64,000 nt of DNA from Sinonovacula constricta (Eukaryota > Mollusca > Bivalvia > Cardiida > Solecurtidae): NCBI GenBank assembly GCA_007844125.1, contig CM017567.1, forward strand, positions 18,655,093-18,719,092. Reading direction: 5' to 3'. The translations under genes and the position numbers were made by a program. Of the stretch, positions 13,407 to 26,800 are shown piece after piece. The notes below the pieces were generated by a model. That model was not told the origin of the DNA. It did not search any database and saw only the letters and a list, made by a program, of their open reading frames with translations. Positions within the stretch are counted from its first letter, which is position 1. Each line of letters opens with the position of its first letter.

Positions 13407-13961
13407 ATTCAATTCAATTCTTTATTAGGCATAAATATAAAGTTCGTTGCCATACATATATATATTTATACATGTAATGAGAAAAGTATGAATTCATTAA
13501 AATCTGGAAAGATTACTACAAAAAAACGGATCACATATAAACGTAGTTAACTACAATGTTTTAAAACATCTATCTAATCTATAGGAGTAATTATACATAC
13601 CTAGAAAACATAACACTTTGACTACTTACAGTAATGACATTGAAACTTTTAATAAAAGTTATATAAAAAGAAATATTTTCATTTTTTATTTACTACAACA
13701 TCGATTCACATTTCTCAAATGCAAGATATACAAACTTTGACAATCTTTTAACGACTCCTGTTAAAGTGTTTTGTAATAATAATCTTAATTTTGTAAGTGT
13801 TGGCCAAGAACAATAATACCGTGGTAAAAGCTGGCTTCTTAGCTCTTTATATAATGGACACAAAATAATAAAGTGATACTCGCTCTCTAAAGCATTTAAG
13901 TTGCAAATTATACATTTTCTGTAATGTCTTTCAATATTTTTAATAATTGAGAAGAGCCTCA
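13407..13961 (-). mobile_element. LINE 3'-end fragment, copy 2 (array duplicate of copy 1)
   Basis: By eye this is the same sequence as 11111-11665, including its first and last bases and the unusual flanks (GGTAAGGGGTTGGAG on the left, GAGCCTCAAAGTTTGGTAAGTGG on the right). The shift is a constant 2,296 bp. Identical junctions mean it was duplicated together with the array rather than inserted independently. It encodes the same ORF2 C-terminal fragment (13693-13952). Confidence 0.92.
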
Positions 13962-16710
13962 AAGTTTGGTAAGTGGTTGGAGAATAGTCACATACAAGTC
14001 TGGTAATTGGTTGGAGAATAGCCACATATAAGTCTGGTAATTGGTTGGAGAATAGCCACATATAAGTCTGGTAATTAGTTGGAGAATAGCCTCATATAAG
14101 TCTGGTAATTAGTTGGAGAATAGCCTCATATAAGTCTGGTAATTGGTTGGAGAATAGCCACATATAAGTCTGGTAATTGGTTGGAGAAGAGCAACATATA
14201 AGTCTGGTAAATGGTTGGAGAAGAGCAACATATAAGTCTGGTAAATGGTTGGAGAAGAGCAACATATAAGTCTGGTAAATGGTTGGAGAATAGTCACATA
14301 TAAGTCTGGTAATTGGTTGGAGAAGAGCAACATATAAGTCTGGTAATTGGTTGGAGAAGAGCAACATATAAGTCTGGTAAATGGTTGGAGAAGAGCAACA
14401 TATAAGTCTGGTAATTGGTTGGAGAAGAGCAACATATAAGTCTGGTAAATGGTTGGAGAAGAGCAACATATAAGTCTGGTAAATGGTTGGAGAATAGTCA
14501 CATATAAGTCTGTTAACTGGTTGGAGAAGAGCCACATATAAGTCTGGTAATTGGTTGGAGAAGAGCCACATATAAGTCTGGTAATTGGTTGGAGAAGAGC
14601 CACATATAAGTCTGGTAATTGGTTGGAGAAGAGCCACATATAAGTCTGGTAATTGGTTGGAGAAGAGCCACATATAAGTCTGGTAATTGGTTGGAGAAGA
14701 GCCACATATAAGTCTGGTAATTGGTTGGAGAAGAGCCACATATAACTCTGGTAATTGGTTGGAGAAGAGCCACATATAAGTCTGGTAATTGGTTGAAGAA
14801 GAGCAACATATAAGTCTGGTAATTGGTTGGAGAATAGTCACATATAAGTCTGGTCAGTGGTTGGAGAATAGCCACATATAAGTCTGGTAATTGGTTGGAG
14901 AATAGCCACATATAAGTCTGCTAATTGGTTGGAGAAACACATACATGTCTGGTAATTGGTTGGAGAATAGCCACATACAAGTCTGGTAATTGGTTGGAGA
15001 ATAGCCACATATAAGTCTGGTAATTGGTTGGAGAATAGCCACATATAAGTCTGGTAATTGGTTAGAGAATAGCCACATATACGTCTGGTAATTGGTTGGA
15101 GAATAGCCACATATAAGTCTGGTAATTGGTTGGAGAATAGCCACATATAAGTCTGGTAATTGGTTGGAGAATAGCCATATACAAGTCTGGTAATGGTAAT
15201 TGGTTGGAGAATAGCCACATACAAGTCTGGTAATTGGTTGGAGAATAGTCACATACAAGTCTGGTAATTGGTTGGAGAATAGTCACATACAAGTCTGTTA
15301 ATTAGTTGGAGAATAGCCACATATAAGTCTGGTAATTGGTTGGAGAATAGCCACATATAAGTCTTGTAATTGGTTGGAGAATAGCCACATATAAGTCTGA
15401 TAATTGGTTAGAGAATAGCAACATATAAGTCTGGTAATTGGTTGGAGAATAGCCACATATAAGTTTGGTAATTGGTTGGAGAATAGCCACATACAAGTCT
15501 AGTAATTGGTTGGAGAATAGCCACATACAAGTCTGGTAATTGGTTGGAGAATAGCCACATATAAGTCCGGTAATTGGTTGGGGAAGAGCCACATATAAGT
15601 CTGGTAATTGGTTGGAGAATAGCCACATACAAGTCTGGTAATTGGTTGGAGAAACACATACAAGTCTGGTCAGTGGTTGGAGAATAGCCACATATAAGTC
15701 TGGTAATTGGTTGGAGAATAGCCACATACAAGTCTGGTAATTGGTTGGAGAATAGCAACATACAAGTCTGGTAATTGGTTGGAGAATAGCAACATACAAG
15801 TCTGGTAATTGGTTGGAGAATAGCCACATATAAGTCTGGTAATTAGTTGGAGAATAGCCACATATAAGTCTGGTCAGTGGTTGGAGAATAACCACATATA
15901 AATCTGGTAATTGGTTGGAGAGACACATATAAGTCTGGTCATTGGTTAAAGAATAGCCACATATAAGTCTGGTATTTGGTTGGAGAAAAAGCCACATATA
16001 AGTCTGGTAATTGGTTGGAGAATAGCCACATATAAGTCTGGTAATTGGTTGGAGAAGAGCAACATACAAGTCTGGTAATTGGTTGGAGAATAGCCACATA
16101 TAAGTCTGGTAATTGGTTGGAGAATAGCCACATATGTCTGGTAATTGGTTGGAGAATAGCCACATATAAGTCTGGTAATTGGTTAGAGAATAGCCACATA
16201 CAAGTCTAGTAATTGACTGGAGAATAGCCACATATAAGTCTGGTAATTGGTTGGAGAATAGTCACATACAAGTCTGGTAATTGGTTGGAGAATAGCAACA
16301 TATAAGTCTGGTAATTGGTTAGAGAATAGCCACATACAAGTCTGGTAATTGGTTAGAGAATAGCCACATACAAGTCTAGTAATTGACTGGAGAATAGCCA
16401 CATATAAGTCTGGTAATTGGTTGGAGAATAGTCACATACAAGTCTGGTAATTGGTTGGAGAATAGCAACATACAAGTCTGGTAAATGGTTGGAGAATAGT
16501 CACATACAAGTCTGGTAATTGGTTGGAGAATAGCAACATACAAGTCTGGTAATTGGTTGGAGAATAGCCACATACAAGTCTAGTAATTGACTGGAGAATA
16601 GCCACATATAAGTCTGGTAATTGGTTGGAGAATAGTCACATACAAGTCTGGTAATTGGTTGGAGAATAGCCACACATAAGTCTGGTAATTGGAAAACACC
16701 CACCCACATA
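13962..16710. repeat. 34-bp minisatellite array, block 4 (about 80 copies), right end
   Basis: This is the final block of the 34-bp repeat, degenerating at about 16690-16735 into partial units. Between 14150 and 14800 the GAAGAGC variants dominate. The stretch at about 15390-15660 reproduces the order of variants at about 450-720 with a constant offset of 14,939 bp (TCTGATAATTGGTTAGAG, GTCCGG...GGGGAAGAG, GAGAAACACATACAAG). Confidence 0.97.
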
Positions 16711-17843
16711 TCAGGTAATTTCTTGGAGGCACAAAAATGATACACACAATTTGCTGATCGGTTTTATTAGGAAAATATAATTATAATAATCTCAAGACAT
16801 TTTCAGCATTAACATGAAAAATATAGCATACTTTTAATAATTTTGTATATGTGGTTTATGTGCAATATAAATTTAAAAAAAAAGTATTTTAATACAGTTT
16901 AAAAATGTATCTATTTCTGCCCAGACAGAATGCAACCTATAACACCTTTCCTGTAATAAATAGTTAAAAACTGTATGCATGTCCATACTCTATTATTTTT
17001 AAAACGATTTTAATGCAGTTAGCATATTAAGTAATTGTCATTATGTGATATTGTCAAAGCAAAGCTTATTCCGGTTGTAAAATTGTATAGTCAAAAACTG
17101 TAAAACGGTCATTTATTTATTAACTCTAAACATTTAAATAGCTTAGCTGAAATTATGTCACTCAATTTATACCCATTAATAAATTAATCACAGTAATAGT
17201 AATGTCTATTATAATAAAATATATAAAAAAAAATAATCAAGATAATTATCAACCTTTTTCATGCATATCTTTTCAGTAACAGAGCAATTAACATACAAAT
17301 ACCAAATAAAGCACTTTCCACGTAATGACTAGACAAACCAAGCCTTTCAACAAGCACTTTTTCTAACTATTTTTTTTTTTATAATCATGTTTACATATTT
17401 TGAAATGTTAAAAACATTCATCAGTTTTTTAACTTAAAATAGCAAAAAAAGTTTAACATAATTTGTAACTACAATAGCATTTATAAGTGCGCTCAGTTGC
17501 ATAGAAACCATCCTAGAAAAACATTTTCTTCTTAGTTTTTAGTCACACCCTTTGAGAAATGTCCCCATTAAATAGGGTGAAGCTCATTTTATATATCTCA
17601 TTTCCAGGTGTTCTACAAATCTAACAGTAAGAAAATATTCAATTTTGCATTTAAAAGTTATGATTATCGAAAGTCAAAACTGACAACTAACAGATTAAGT
17701 TTCAGACAAAATGTAATTGTTATTTTAGTGAAATAATTGCTAAGACATTGTTGTGGTTCAATAGAACATTGCCAAAGATTAAGACATGAAGAACCTGTCT
17801 ATTTATGATCTTGCATAAAGGTTCATTGTTTGTTAAATCTTCT
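16711..17843. other. AT-rich flank: 3' untranslated and intergenic sequence
   Basis: No coding signal is visible on either strand. The part nearest 17843 must include the 3' untranslated region of the PLBD2-like gene. The first canonical polyadenylation signal downstream of its stop on the minus strand is AATAAATAAA at 17112-17121, which would give a 3' UTR of about 700 bp. Other TTTATT words occur nearer the array (for example 16763-16768). Confidence 0.6.
17112..17121 (-). terminator. Candidate polyadenylation signal (AATAAATAAA) of the PLBD2-like gene
   Basis: Two overlapping AATAAA hexamers lie on the minus strand about 720 bp past the stop codon. They are the first canonical signal I find downstream. 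In sequence this AT-rich, such hexamers also arise by chance. Confidence 0.35.
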
Positions 17844-20800
17844 CTATGTGAATGTCCCATTAAAGAAGACATGGTCAAACTTGAAGATGTCCGGATGACC
17901 TTGGTGAGGACACTCACTGGCAAAGTCTGCCTTACTCCACTGGAATGGTGGCAGCTGGTCAAATGTGGGGCCACTAATGGCCATGAACTCAAGGTCCACA
18001 AACATTGCGCTGCTTGTCAACTGAAAATACACCACACGGTCACATAAAAGGTTGTGTGCTTTTTAGATTAAACACAAAGTGTAACTACAGTCTTTCATAG
18101 TCCTAGGATTTCCCTTGAAATTGGGCTACTATACTATCAAATACAGTGCTAATACATGATCACATCATACAGCAACCAGGGTATCTTCAGTGCTGAAACA
18201 CTAATAAGGTCCATTTATTTCTCCTACAAACAAATAATCGGTTATTACTAAATGTTTTGAAGCAGTGCTCCTTATATTGATATAAAATTGGTACTTTTTT
18301 TAATAAAATGTGGCATATAGTTATACCTGTTGATTGGAACTATAAGGTAACTTTATTACTTAATTTCTTTCCTACTGGTTTATAGTAGAGTGAGATGATA
18401 AAATAAAGGTATATTAAGTTACTCTTGACTATGCAATGTAGAGTAAATTCTCTTGCTCAAGAATGAACACCATGTGTTGAATGTAGGATTTGAATCCAGG
18501 ATCCTCGGATGCAGAATCAAACTTATTACCACTTGATAAAATCCATCTAGTTTTTGTTTTTTGCTTTGAAATACGACACCTGCCAATTATGATTAATTCT
18601 GGTTGGGGAAGACCCCAGTCAAATGTCAGTGTAGAACCACTAGTGGAGTCCTTCACCCTAAGCGGGACTCACATCAATACAGTGAAAGGCTAAGCAGTCA
18701 GGAGAGTTACAAGTCAGTGAATCTACCACTAACCCAGGGGCATCCATTTGTACAAGTCAGTGAATCTACCACTAAGCCAGCAGCACCCATTTGTACAAGT
18801 CAGTGAATCTACCACTAAGCCAGCAGCACCCATTTGTACAAGTCAGTGAATCTACCACTAACCCAGAGGCACCCATTTGTACAAGTCAGTGAATCTACCA
18901 CTAAGCCAGCAGCATCCATTTGTACAAGTCAGTGAATCTACCACTAAGCCAGGGACATCCATTTGTACAAGTCAGTGAATCTACCACTAAGCCAGGGACA
19001 TCCATTTGTACAAGTCAGTGAATCTACCACTAAGCCAGGGACATCTATTTGTACAAGTCAGTGAATCTACCACTAAGCCAGGGGCACCCATTTGTACAAG
19101 TCAGTGAATCTACCACTAAGCCAGGGACACCCATTTGTACAAGTCAGTGAATCTACCACTAAGCCAGGGGCACCCATTTGTACAAGTCAGTGAATCTACC
19201 ACTAAGCCAGGGACATCCATTTGTACAAGTCAGTGAATCTACCACTAAGCCAGGGGCACCCTTTTGTACAAGTCAGTGAATCTACCACTAAGCCAGGGGC
19301 ACCCATTTGTACAAGTCAGTGAATCTACCACTAAGCCAGGGGCACCTATTTGTACAAGTCAGTGAATCTACCACTAAGCCAGCAGCACCCATTTGTACAA
19401 GTCAGTGAATCTACCACTAAGCCAGGGGCACCCATTTGTACAAGTCAGTGAATCTACCACTAAGCCAGGGGCACCCATTTGTACAAGTCAGTGAATCTAC
19501 CACTAAGCCAGGGACATCCATTTGTACAAGTCAGTGAATCTACCACTAAGCCAGGGGCACCCATTTGTACAAGTCAGTGAATCTACCACTAAGCCAGGGG
19601 CACCCATTTGTACAAGTCAGTGAATCTACCACTAAGCCAGCAGCATCCATTTGTACAAGTCAGTGAATCTACCACTAAGCCAGGGACATCCATTTGTACA
19701 AGTCAGTGAATCTACCACTAAGCCAGGAACATCCATTTGTACAAGTCAGTGAATCTACCACTAATCCAGGGGCATCCATTTGTCTATCCAATCATAATCT
19801 ATGAGGAAACCAGTAAGAATTATCACCAGAGTACAGAAGCTTTACCTTCATGTCAGTTCCCCCATGGGAACGGTGGCCCAGGGCTCCAAAGGGATATGTT
19901 CCTGAGGCTGGGTTTAGATCACACCTGGCAGAGATAGCATTCTCTGCACTGTAGGGGGGTGTACAGTTACACCTAGATACTGGATCATGCTGGAAGTCAT
20001 TGTACCTGGAAAATGCAGAAAAAGTATCATCATCATCAGCAGCAGCAACAGCATCATGATCATTATCGTAACTTACTTATCAATTTAATTAGCAACAACC
20101 GTTAATAATCTTCTCCATAATAATCAAAACCAGCAAGGTTATGATGATATTTAATTACATCCTCTCTTTGATCATCATTGTTATCATTATTGTCATAATC
20201 ATGATTGGCATCATTATCATCATCCCCATCATCATAACCTCTATCTGCAACATTTTATTTCATTTTCCTTCATTTTTAGTTCTCACATGAAATTCAAAGG
20301 TTGTGTATTCCTTACCTCTGACTCACAGTTAGAAGAACTGTTTATGTTCTTGCCTTCTTTAGAATTCATCACCACCAATCAATCATTAGTTAGACAATAT
20401 ATCTTAAGATCTCATTCTTTTTGTTTTCTAGAACATTTTCCAGCCATTTCATAATATCTGTGAACCCATATCATGATTCTTTTCTGCTTAATATTGGTTT
20501 GATACATCATTAAAGTGGTTTCAGAAGGAACTGCAATCAGATATAATTTACATCAACTCTTTAGCTGCTAAACACAACATAATCAGGCTTGGTCAAACAA
20601 TGTGTATCCAGATCAACACACTCCCACAAACTGACAAGGATCTGCACTATCTCAAGCATTGTTCTAAATATTATGTGTTATATATTTTATTGCTGTTGCC
20701 AGCAAACTAAATTGTATGAGCAAAGGTAATGGATTAATGGGGAAACTTGAAAAGGTAATCTAAATATAATCAAGATGATATGCCCTCCAATTAATTTTTA

Positions 20801-23800
20801 GTTTGTAAGCTCTGGATCTGGCTTATAAACCTTTGAGGTAAAGTCTGAGATTGTTCTCAAGCATCTGATTGGTAATAATTCGGGGTTCAGTGGTTTGCTG
20901 GTCAACCACTGAGTGTCAATGGTTAGCTGGTCAACCACTGGTTGTCAATGGTTAGCTGGTCAACCACTGGGTGTCAATGTTTAGCTGGTCAACCACTGGG
21001 TGTCAATGGTTAGCTGATCAACCACTGGTTGTCAATGGATAGCTGGTCAACCACTGGTTGTCAGTGGTAAGCCAGTCAACCACTGGGTGACACGTACCTC
21101 ATGAGTCTCCTCATGGATTCCAGGTCAGTGACCTTGCTCTGGTCACGACGGAAGATCTGAGCACGAGGAGACTTGTCGTAAGTGAACCAGTCTCCATACT
21201 TCTGTACATTATCCCACCATCCACTACGGTTGTAGATGTCTGGGAAATATCTGAAAATTGACAATGGAAGATCAGTGATAAGGGTCTTCTCACATATTGT
21301 AGTAATTGTGGCTGATAAGCTTGCGATTAGGTAAAAATCAAAAACCAAACTAAACTATCAATTGTTCTGATACACTGTGCATGGGTATGATATAACTTAG
21401 GACGTATATAAGAAATTGCCAAAAACATTGTCCAAAGGGTTTTATCTGACATTTATTAAACACCAGTTCAGATGCAGGGTCTTGGATAGAGGTCAGTTTT
21501 CACACATTCACTACACAAAGTTCAGCTCATCAATATCGTGTATGTCCATGAACATTTTACACATGCACAGTTTCTTTTTTTCTGCTAGAACATAAACAGT
21601 TTATTTTTATCCTACTTGTAAGTTATTACAAGCTATCTGTATACATACGGAATGTTATAACTGGGCCAGTAGGACTGTTTCACTAATGTTGAGGTCATAT
21701 CGCTGTACGTCACGTACCCTCTGAAATGAATAAAATCACAAAACTTATACAAGAATAAAAACAATTATTGTTGAAGAAAACATACACATACCCTACTTTA
21801 CAAGGGACATCACTCTGAGCACAAGATGTCCATGATTGAGCAAAATGGACAGTGGCCATTGGAAGACTTGTCTAGGTCATCTGCCTGTTAGACAATTTAG
21901 ATCTCCACATGGTTTACTGCCATGTAAATGGTGGCACAAAATGATATACAATAAAATATGTTATGAGAATGTTTAATGTTGTCTTAGTAATATCAATATC
22001 AGATATAAAGTTGAACATATGTTTTGTAAGTAATATTCTATTATTTATAAAATTCCCTTATGATGATAACAGATACACAGAAAGATTAATCTTTTAAATA
22101 TTCCTATGTATTTGAATTGCAATATTGAAGCTAACACTCTGTGAGCAGTGTAGTAAAGCACTACATACGGGATCTGTTCCAGAATTGTGAGCACACCAGC
22201 TGGGGGAGCAAATCCGGGCATGAACTTGTTATAGTCCACGATCATCCACTGGTTGTTGTATCTACATTGAGAAATAAATCACAAATAGTATAAAAGATAT
22301 CACTAAGATAACATCCACACATTGCATGATTATTTATCATAACTGTAGGAAATTGTGTGACCATTTTGATAAAATAAAATATACAACAGTTTCCTTGACA
22401 TATATTAATCAGTGTAGAACAAATCCCTTCTATACATATAGCATTGGCAGACATAATTCCCAAAATTACCCAGGGCAGCAAATTACCATAGATAGATTTT
22501 CCAGTGTGGACAAAATTCCATGCATTTATTTTCCAGAGCAGAAAAAATCCCTTGCAGAGATTTTCTAAGGTGAACAAAATCCCTCACTTAGTTTTTCCGG
22601 GGTGGAAAAATCCCTCACAGATTTTCCATTGCAGACAAAATCCCTCTAGATTTTTCCAGGGTAGGCAAAATTCCAAATAGATTTTCTTGGGTGGACAAAA
22701 TCCCTCATATAGGTAGATATTCTTGGGTGGATAAAATCCCTCAGATAGATTTTCAGCAGTGGACAAAATCTATACTGAATCTCATTTTTCACAGACATTA
22801 GCCTTAGAACATTATTCATCAATTTAAAATTATTTTGTCATGTTCAACAGTTCAAGTTCCATTTATATAAAAATACAATGTAAAATTAATGTAATTTATT
22901 GATGTTCATTGATCAAACAATTGAATTCTTGAACTATTTATTTTGAATGATAAAGGCCACTATTACAATTTAGTGTTTTAATTAATATCGAATTAAATTA
23001 TCTTCTTTCTAAGGTTGCATTGCAAAAATGGAGGGGATTAAGAAAGGCTTTTGTCCACCTTCGCAAATAAATAAGATAGATTTTGTCAGCCTATGCTAAA
23101 ATGCTTCAAAGAATTTTTATCTGTGAGGGATTTTATCTGTCCATCTACATATGTACACTACTTACGTTCCACTGTTGTACTGGGCAAAAAGTTGCGCCCA
23201 TGAGAGCCCATCCACGGCCAGTCTGTTAGCTACCATGGTCCTTACGCCCTCCAACACAGTGTTGGGCGTCACATACTTGTACAGAGATGGGTTGTTGTTG
23301 CCTATTGTTGTCTCCTGACTGGCCTTAAGTAGAGGTTAGACAAAGGGTTCATGTCAGTTGAAAATAAGGACATTTAATTGGGAACTTATAAAAGTTCAAA
23401 CTGTAAAACTTGAGCCAGCAAGTTTAATGATGAACAGCCATCATAAGCAATACTATTTATTATTTATTTTATTTTTTAACTCTTAGCTTGCTACATTTTG
23501 TTAAAAACCCATGCTTAATTCTGTGGGTTTTTTTTTTTTGCTTTAATATTATATATAATACATGTCATGTTGATATGCTTATAAACAGAGACTGAGCTGC
23601 AAACAGTGTAGATCTTGATCAGACAGATCCCAGTAAGGAGATGGCTGATCTGGATCTACACTATTTGCCTTAAGTCTTATAAATATGCTAATAGCAGGCT
23701 AAGAGTTATCAGAACATCAAATGAAAACTGATTTGTCAGCTTAACCTGTATACAAGGTACAATGCTTTGCTAACTTGCTAGAGCTACAGACAAGCAAGGT

Positions 23801-26800
23801 ACAGTGCTGTGCTTACTTACTAGAGCTACAGACAAGCAAGGTACAGTGGTGTGCTAACTTGCTAGAGCTACAGACAAGCAAGGTACAGTGCTGTGCTAAC
23901 TTGCTAGAGCTACAGACAAGCAAGGTACAGTGGTGTGCTAACTTGCTAGAGCTACAAACATGAAAAGTCAGGTTCTTTTATGATAGTATATATGTTCTAA
24001 TTTTACACCAAACACTACATTGCATGTATTCAATGAACTTGATACATTGTGACAATGAATGCTTACAATCAGACACAAACATAACTGTAAGTGTTTATCT
24101 TAAAGCAATTTTTAAAGGGCTTATCAACCTTATAAAGTGGTGCATTTCCTATGACTGCATGTCATGAACAACTTGCATGTTACCACACACATTCACATCC
24201 TCCTTATATTGGACAGCTAGTCTTAGGACTACTTTGCATGTTACCACACACATTCACATCCTCCTTACATTGGACAGCTAGTCTTACAACTACTTTGCAT
24301 GTTACCACACACATTCACATCCTACTTACATTGGACAGCTAGCCTTAGAACTACTTTGCATGTTACCACACACATTCACATCCTCCTTACATTGGACAGC
24401 TAGTCTTAGAACTACTTTGCATGTTACCACACACATTCACATCCTCCTTACATTGGACAGCTAGTCTTAGAACTACTTTGCATGTTACCACACACATTCA
24501 CATCCTCCTTACATTGGACAGCTAGTCTTACAACTACTTTGCATGTTACCACACACATTCACATTCTCCTTACATTGGACAGCTAGCCTTAGAACTACTT
24601 TGCATGTTACCACACACATTCACATCCTCCTTGCATTGGACAGCTAGCCTTAGAACTACTTTGCATGTTACCACACACATTCACATCCTCCTTACATTGG
24701 ACAGCTAGTCTTAGAACTACCTGGGGCATATACAAGTGAGCTATACCATTACAACTTTTACTACTTTTTGGTATGCTGTGATCTGTGATTGAATAACTAC
24801 TTGAGGCAGTGAATACAACTTATTCTACACACCAGTCCTGATGAGATGAGGTAGAAGTCATCCCCAGAGAGAAGGACCCCTGGGTAGGAGGACATCGTCA
24901 TCCGCTTGCCTGGCACAAATCCTGAATACACACATTGTGTATAACACTATACATTGTTAAATTAAACAAGAATAGGACACAGATCATTTTAAATGCAAGA
25001 TAAACAACAAATGTCTATCATGCACACAAAGCACAACATAAAAATAGTTTAGATGTTTACTCTTTTGTCTGTAGGTAAAAAATGCAGGAGAGAAAATAGG
25101 ACATGGATCATTTACACATGTGCAGCTGGCACTGCATTAATGGTAGTTGATAATGAATCATTCAGAATTATATTTAAATTATGGTATTATTAACACAACT
25201 TATATTTAATATTTAATATGTTTAAAGCAAAATGGGTTTTGACAATTTGTAAATAGGAATAGTTTTTTTAATTTAAAATGACAATTACCCTGTGTTATTA
25301 TTAAAGGAAAGTCATTAAATGTTTTATTTAATAGCAAAATTGGCATTTTATGAAAAAATAATAGTCTCGAAGGAATTAAAATAATCCTACCTCCATTTTT
25401 CTTACTGTTGGCATGGAAACCAAAGTCATAACTTTTCAACACTCTAAGCATGGATTGGTAAGTATCCCAGGTGTCGTGGGCAGTGTAGAGGTCCTTGTAT
25501 CCTGGCAACAGTTTCACGAGGGCTGAACAAGAGCCTGAACCCGTCACCTACCAACAGATATCATCAATAGTGCAATGTACATGTAGTATCCTATGGTCAA
25601 AATTCTAATTGAAGTTGTTGACATTGTTGCTGTTTATCTCTCTCCTGTCATCATGGGTCTGTTGTCATCATTGTCATAATCACCATCATAACCATCAAAA
25701 CATATTTCAATATACACCATCATTATCATCATTTTTATAATGAGCATCATAGTATATATCAATATCATCACCAACTCCATCATCACCACAACCACCACTA
25801 CCAATACATCATTATCATTTACATTATCATTCAACATAATTATAGTGACCTCCATTGTGACATTTTTCCTAATTTTTAATTGCAATTATAACTTCAGGCT
25901 CAGTTTATTTATCATATTTTGTTGAAAGTATGCCACACCATTTTTTTCTACAATAAGAGCATGCGGGGAATCTTCAATTATGGGTAATGTATTTTTAAAA
26001 CTGCATTTTGATCAGCAAGCCAGTCTCTAAAAGTATTGATCAATATTTTGCAATCTTTTTGTGCTATCCACTTAAGTTATATCCTCTCTTAAAATAAATT
26101 CCTCACTTTAAACCATTCTTACATCATTAAAACTATATTCATAAACATATTCATCAAATAAGTATTCAATCAACTTCTCTAAAGGTCAGAAAATCATATT
26201 CAGTTGAACAGTTGCTCCATTATTGTCATTTTTGCAGAAGGTGTCTGAAAATATCAAACAATATTCAACAGTGAAACATTTTGGTAGGAGCTCTTTGTTC
26301 AAATAGTCTCTTAAAGGTCTTGCATAAGATTATAATCCTATTATCCTATTACTTGTCATTAATAGTTAGCAGGTTGTTGTTATTAGTAAAATGATTGGTT
26401 GATATGGATAAAACTATTACTGGTTTATTATCAACTGAAGTACATACAATGTATAAGTTTCCTATATTTCATTTGACTCGTTTGTCTTTTCAAGTAAGCA
26501 CATTAGGACAGACATAACACAGATATACATAAAAGGAAGAATATATAATGTAGTGTATTTTGTGTAATAAAATGTCTCTTTAATCAGTTATATCAACTTA
26601 ACAGCCATTAATCATTCAATCTTACTGACATTGCTGCATGGCCATTAAATTTTTACACTGTCCAACAAGTTTTCCACCAACTGAGAGGTGGGCCAAAATA
26701 TAATCCCTCAACATGGCAACATCAAAATGACACACACAGACACCGTATACCAATCTACCAGTCCAACACATGTAACAACACTTTATCTCACACAGTCAGT

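Noticed and set aside
17805..18047. Plus-strand 80-codon ORF
   Set aside because: It lies antisense to the last exon of the PLBD2-like gene, whose minus-strand reading gives a clear family C terminus.
25634..25925. Met/Asp/Val-rich and Thr-rich ORFs on opposite strands
   Set aside because: They come from ATC/CAT low-complexity sequence in an intron.
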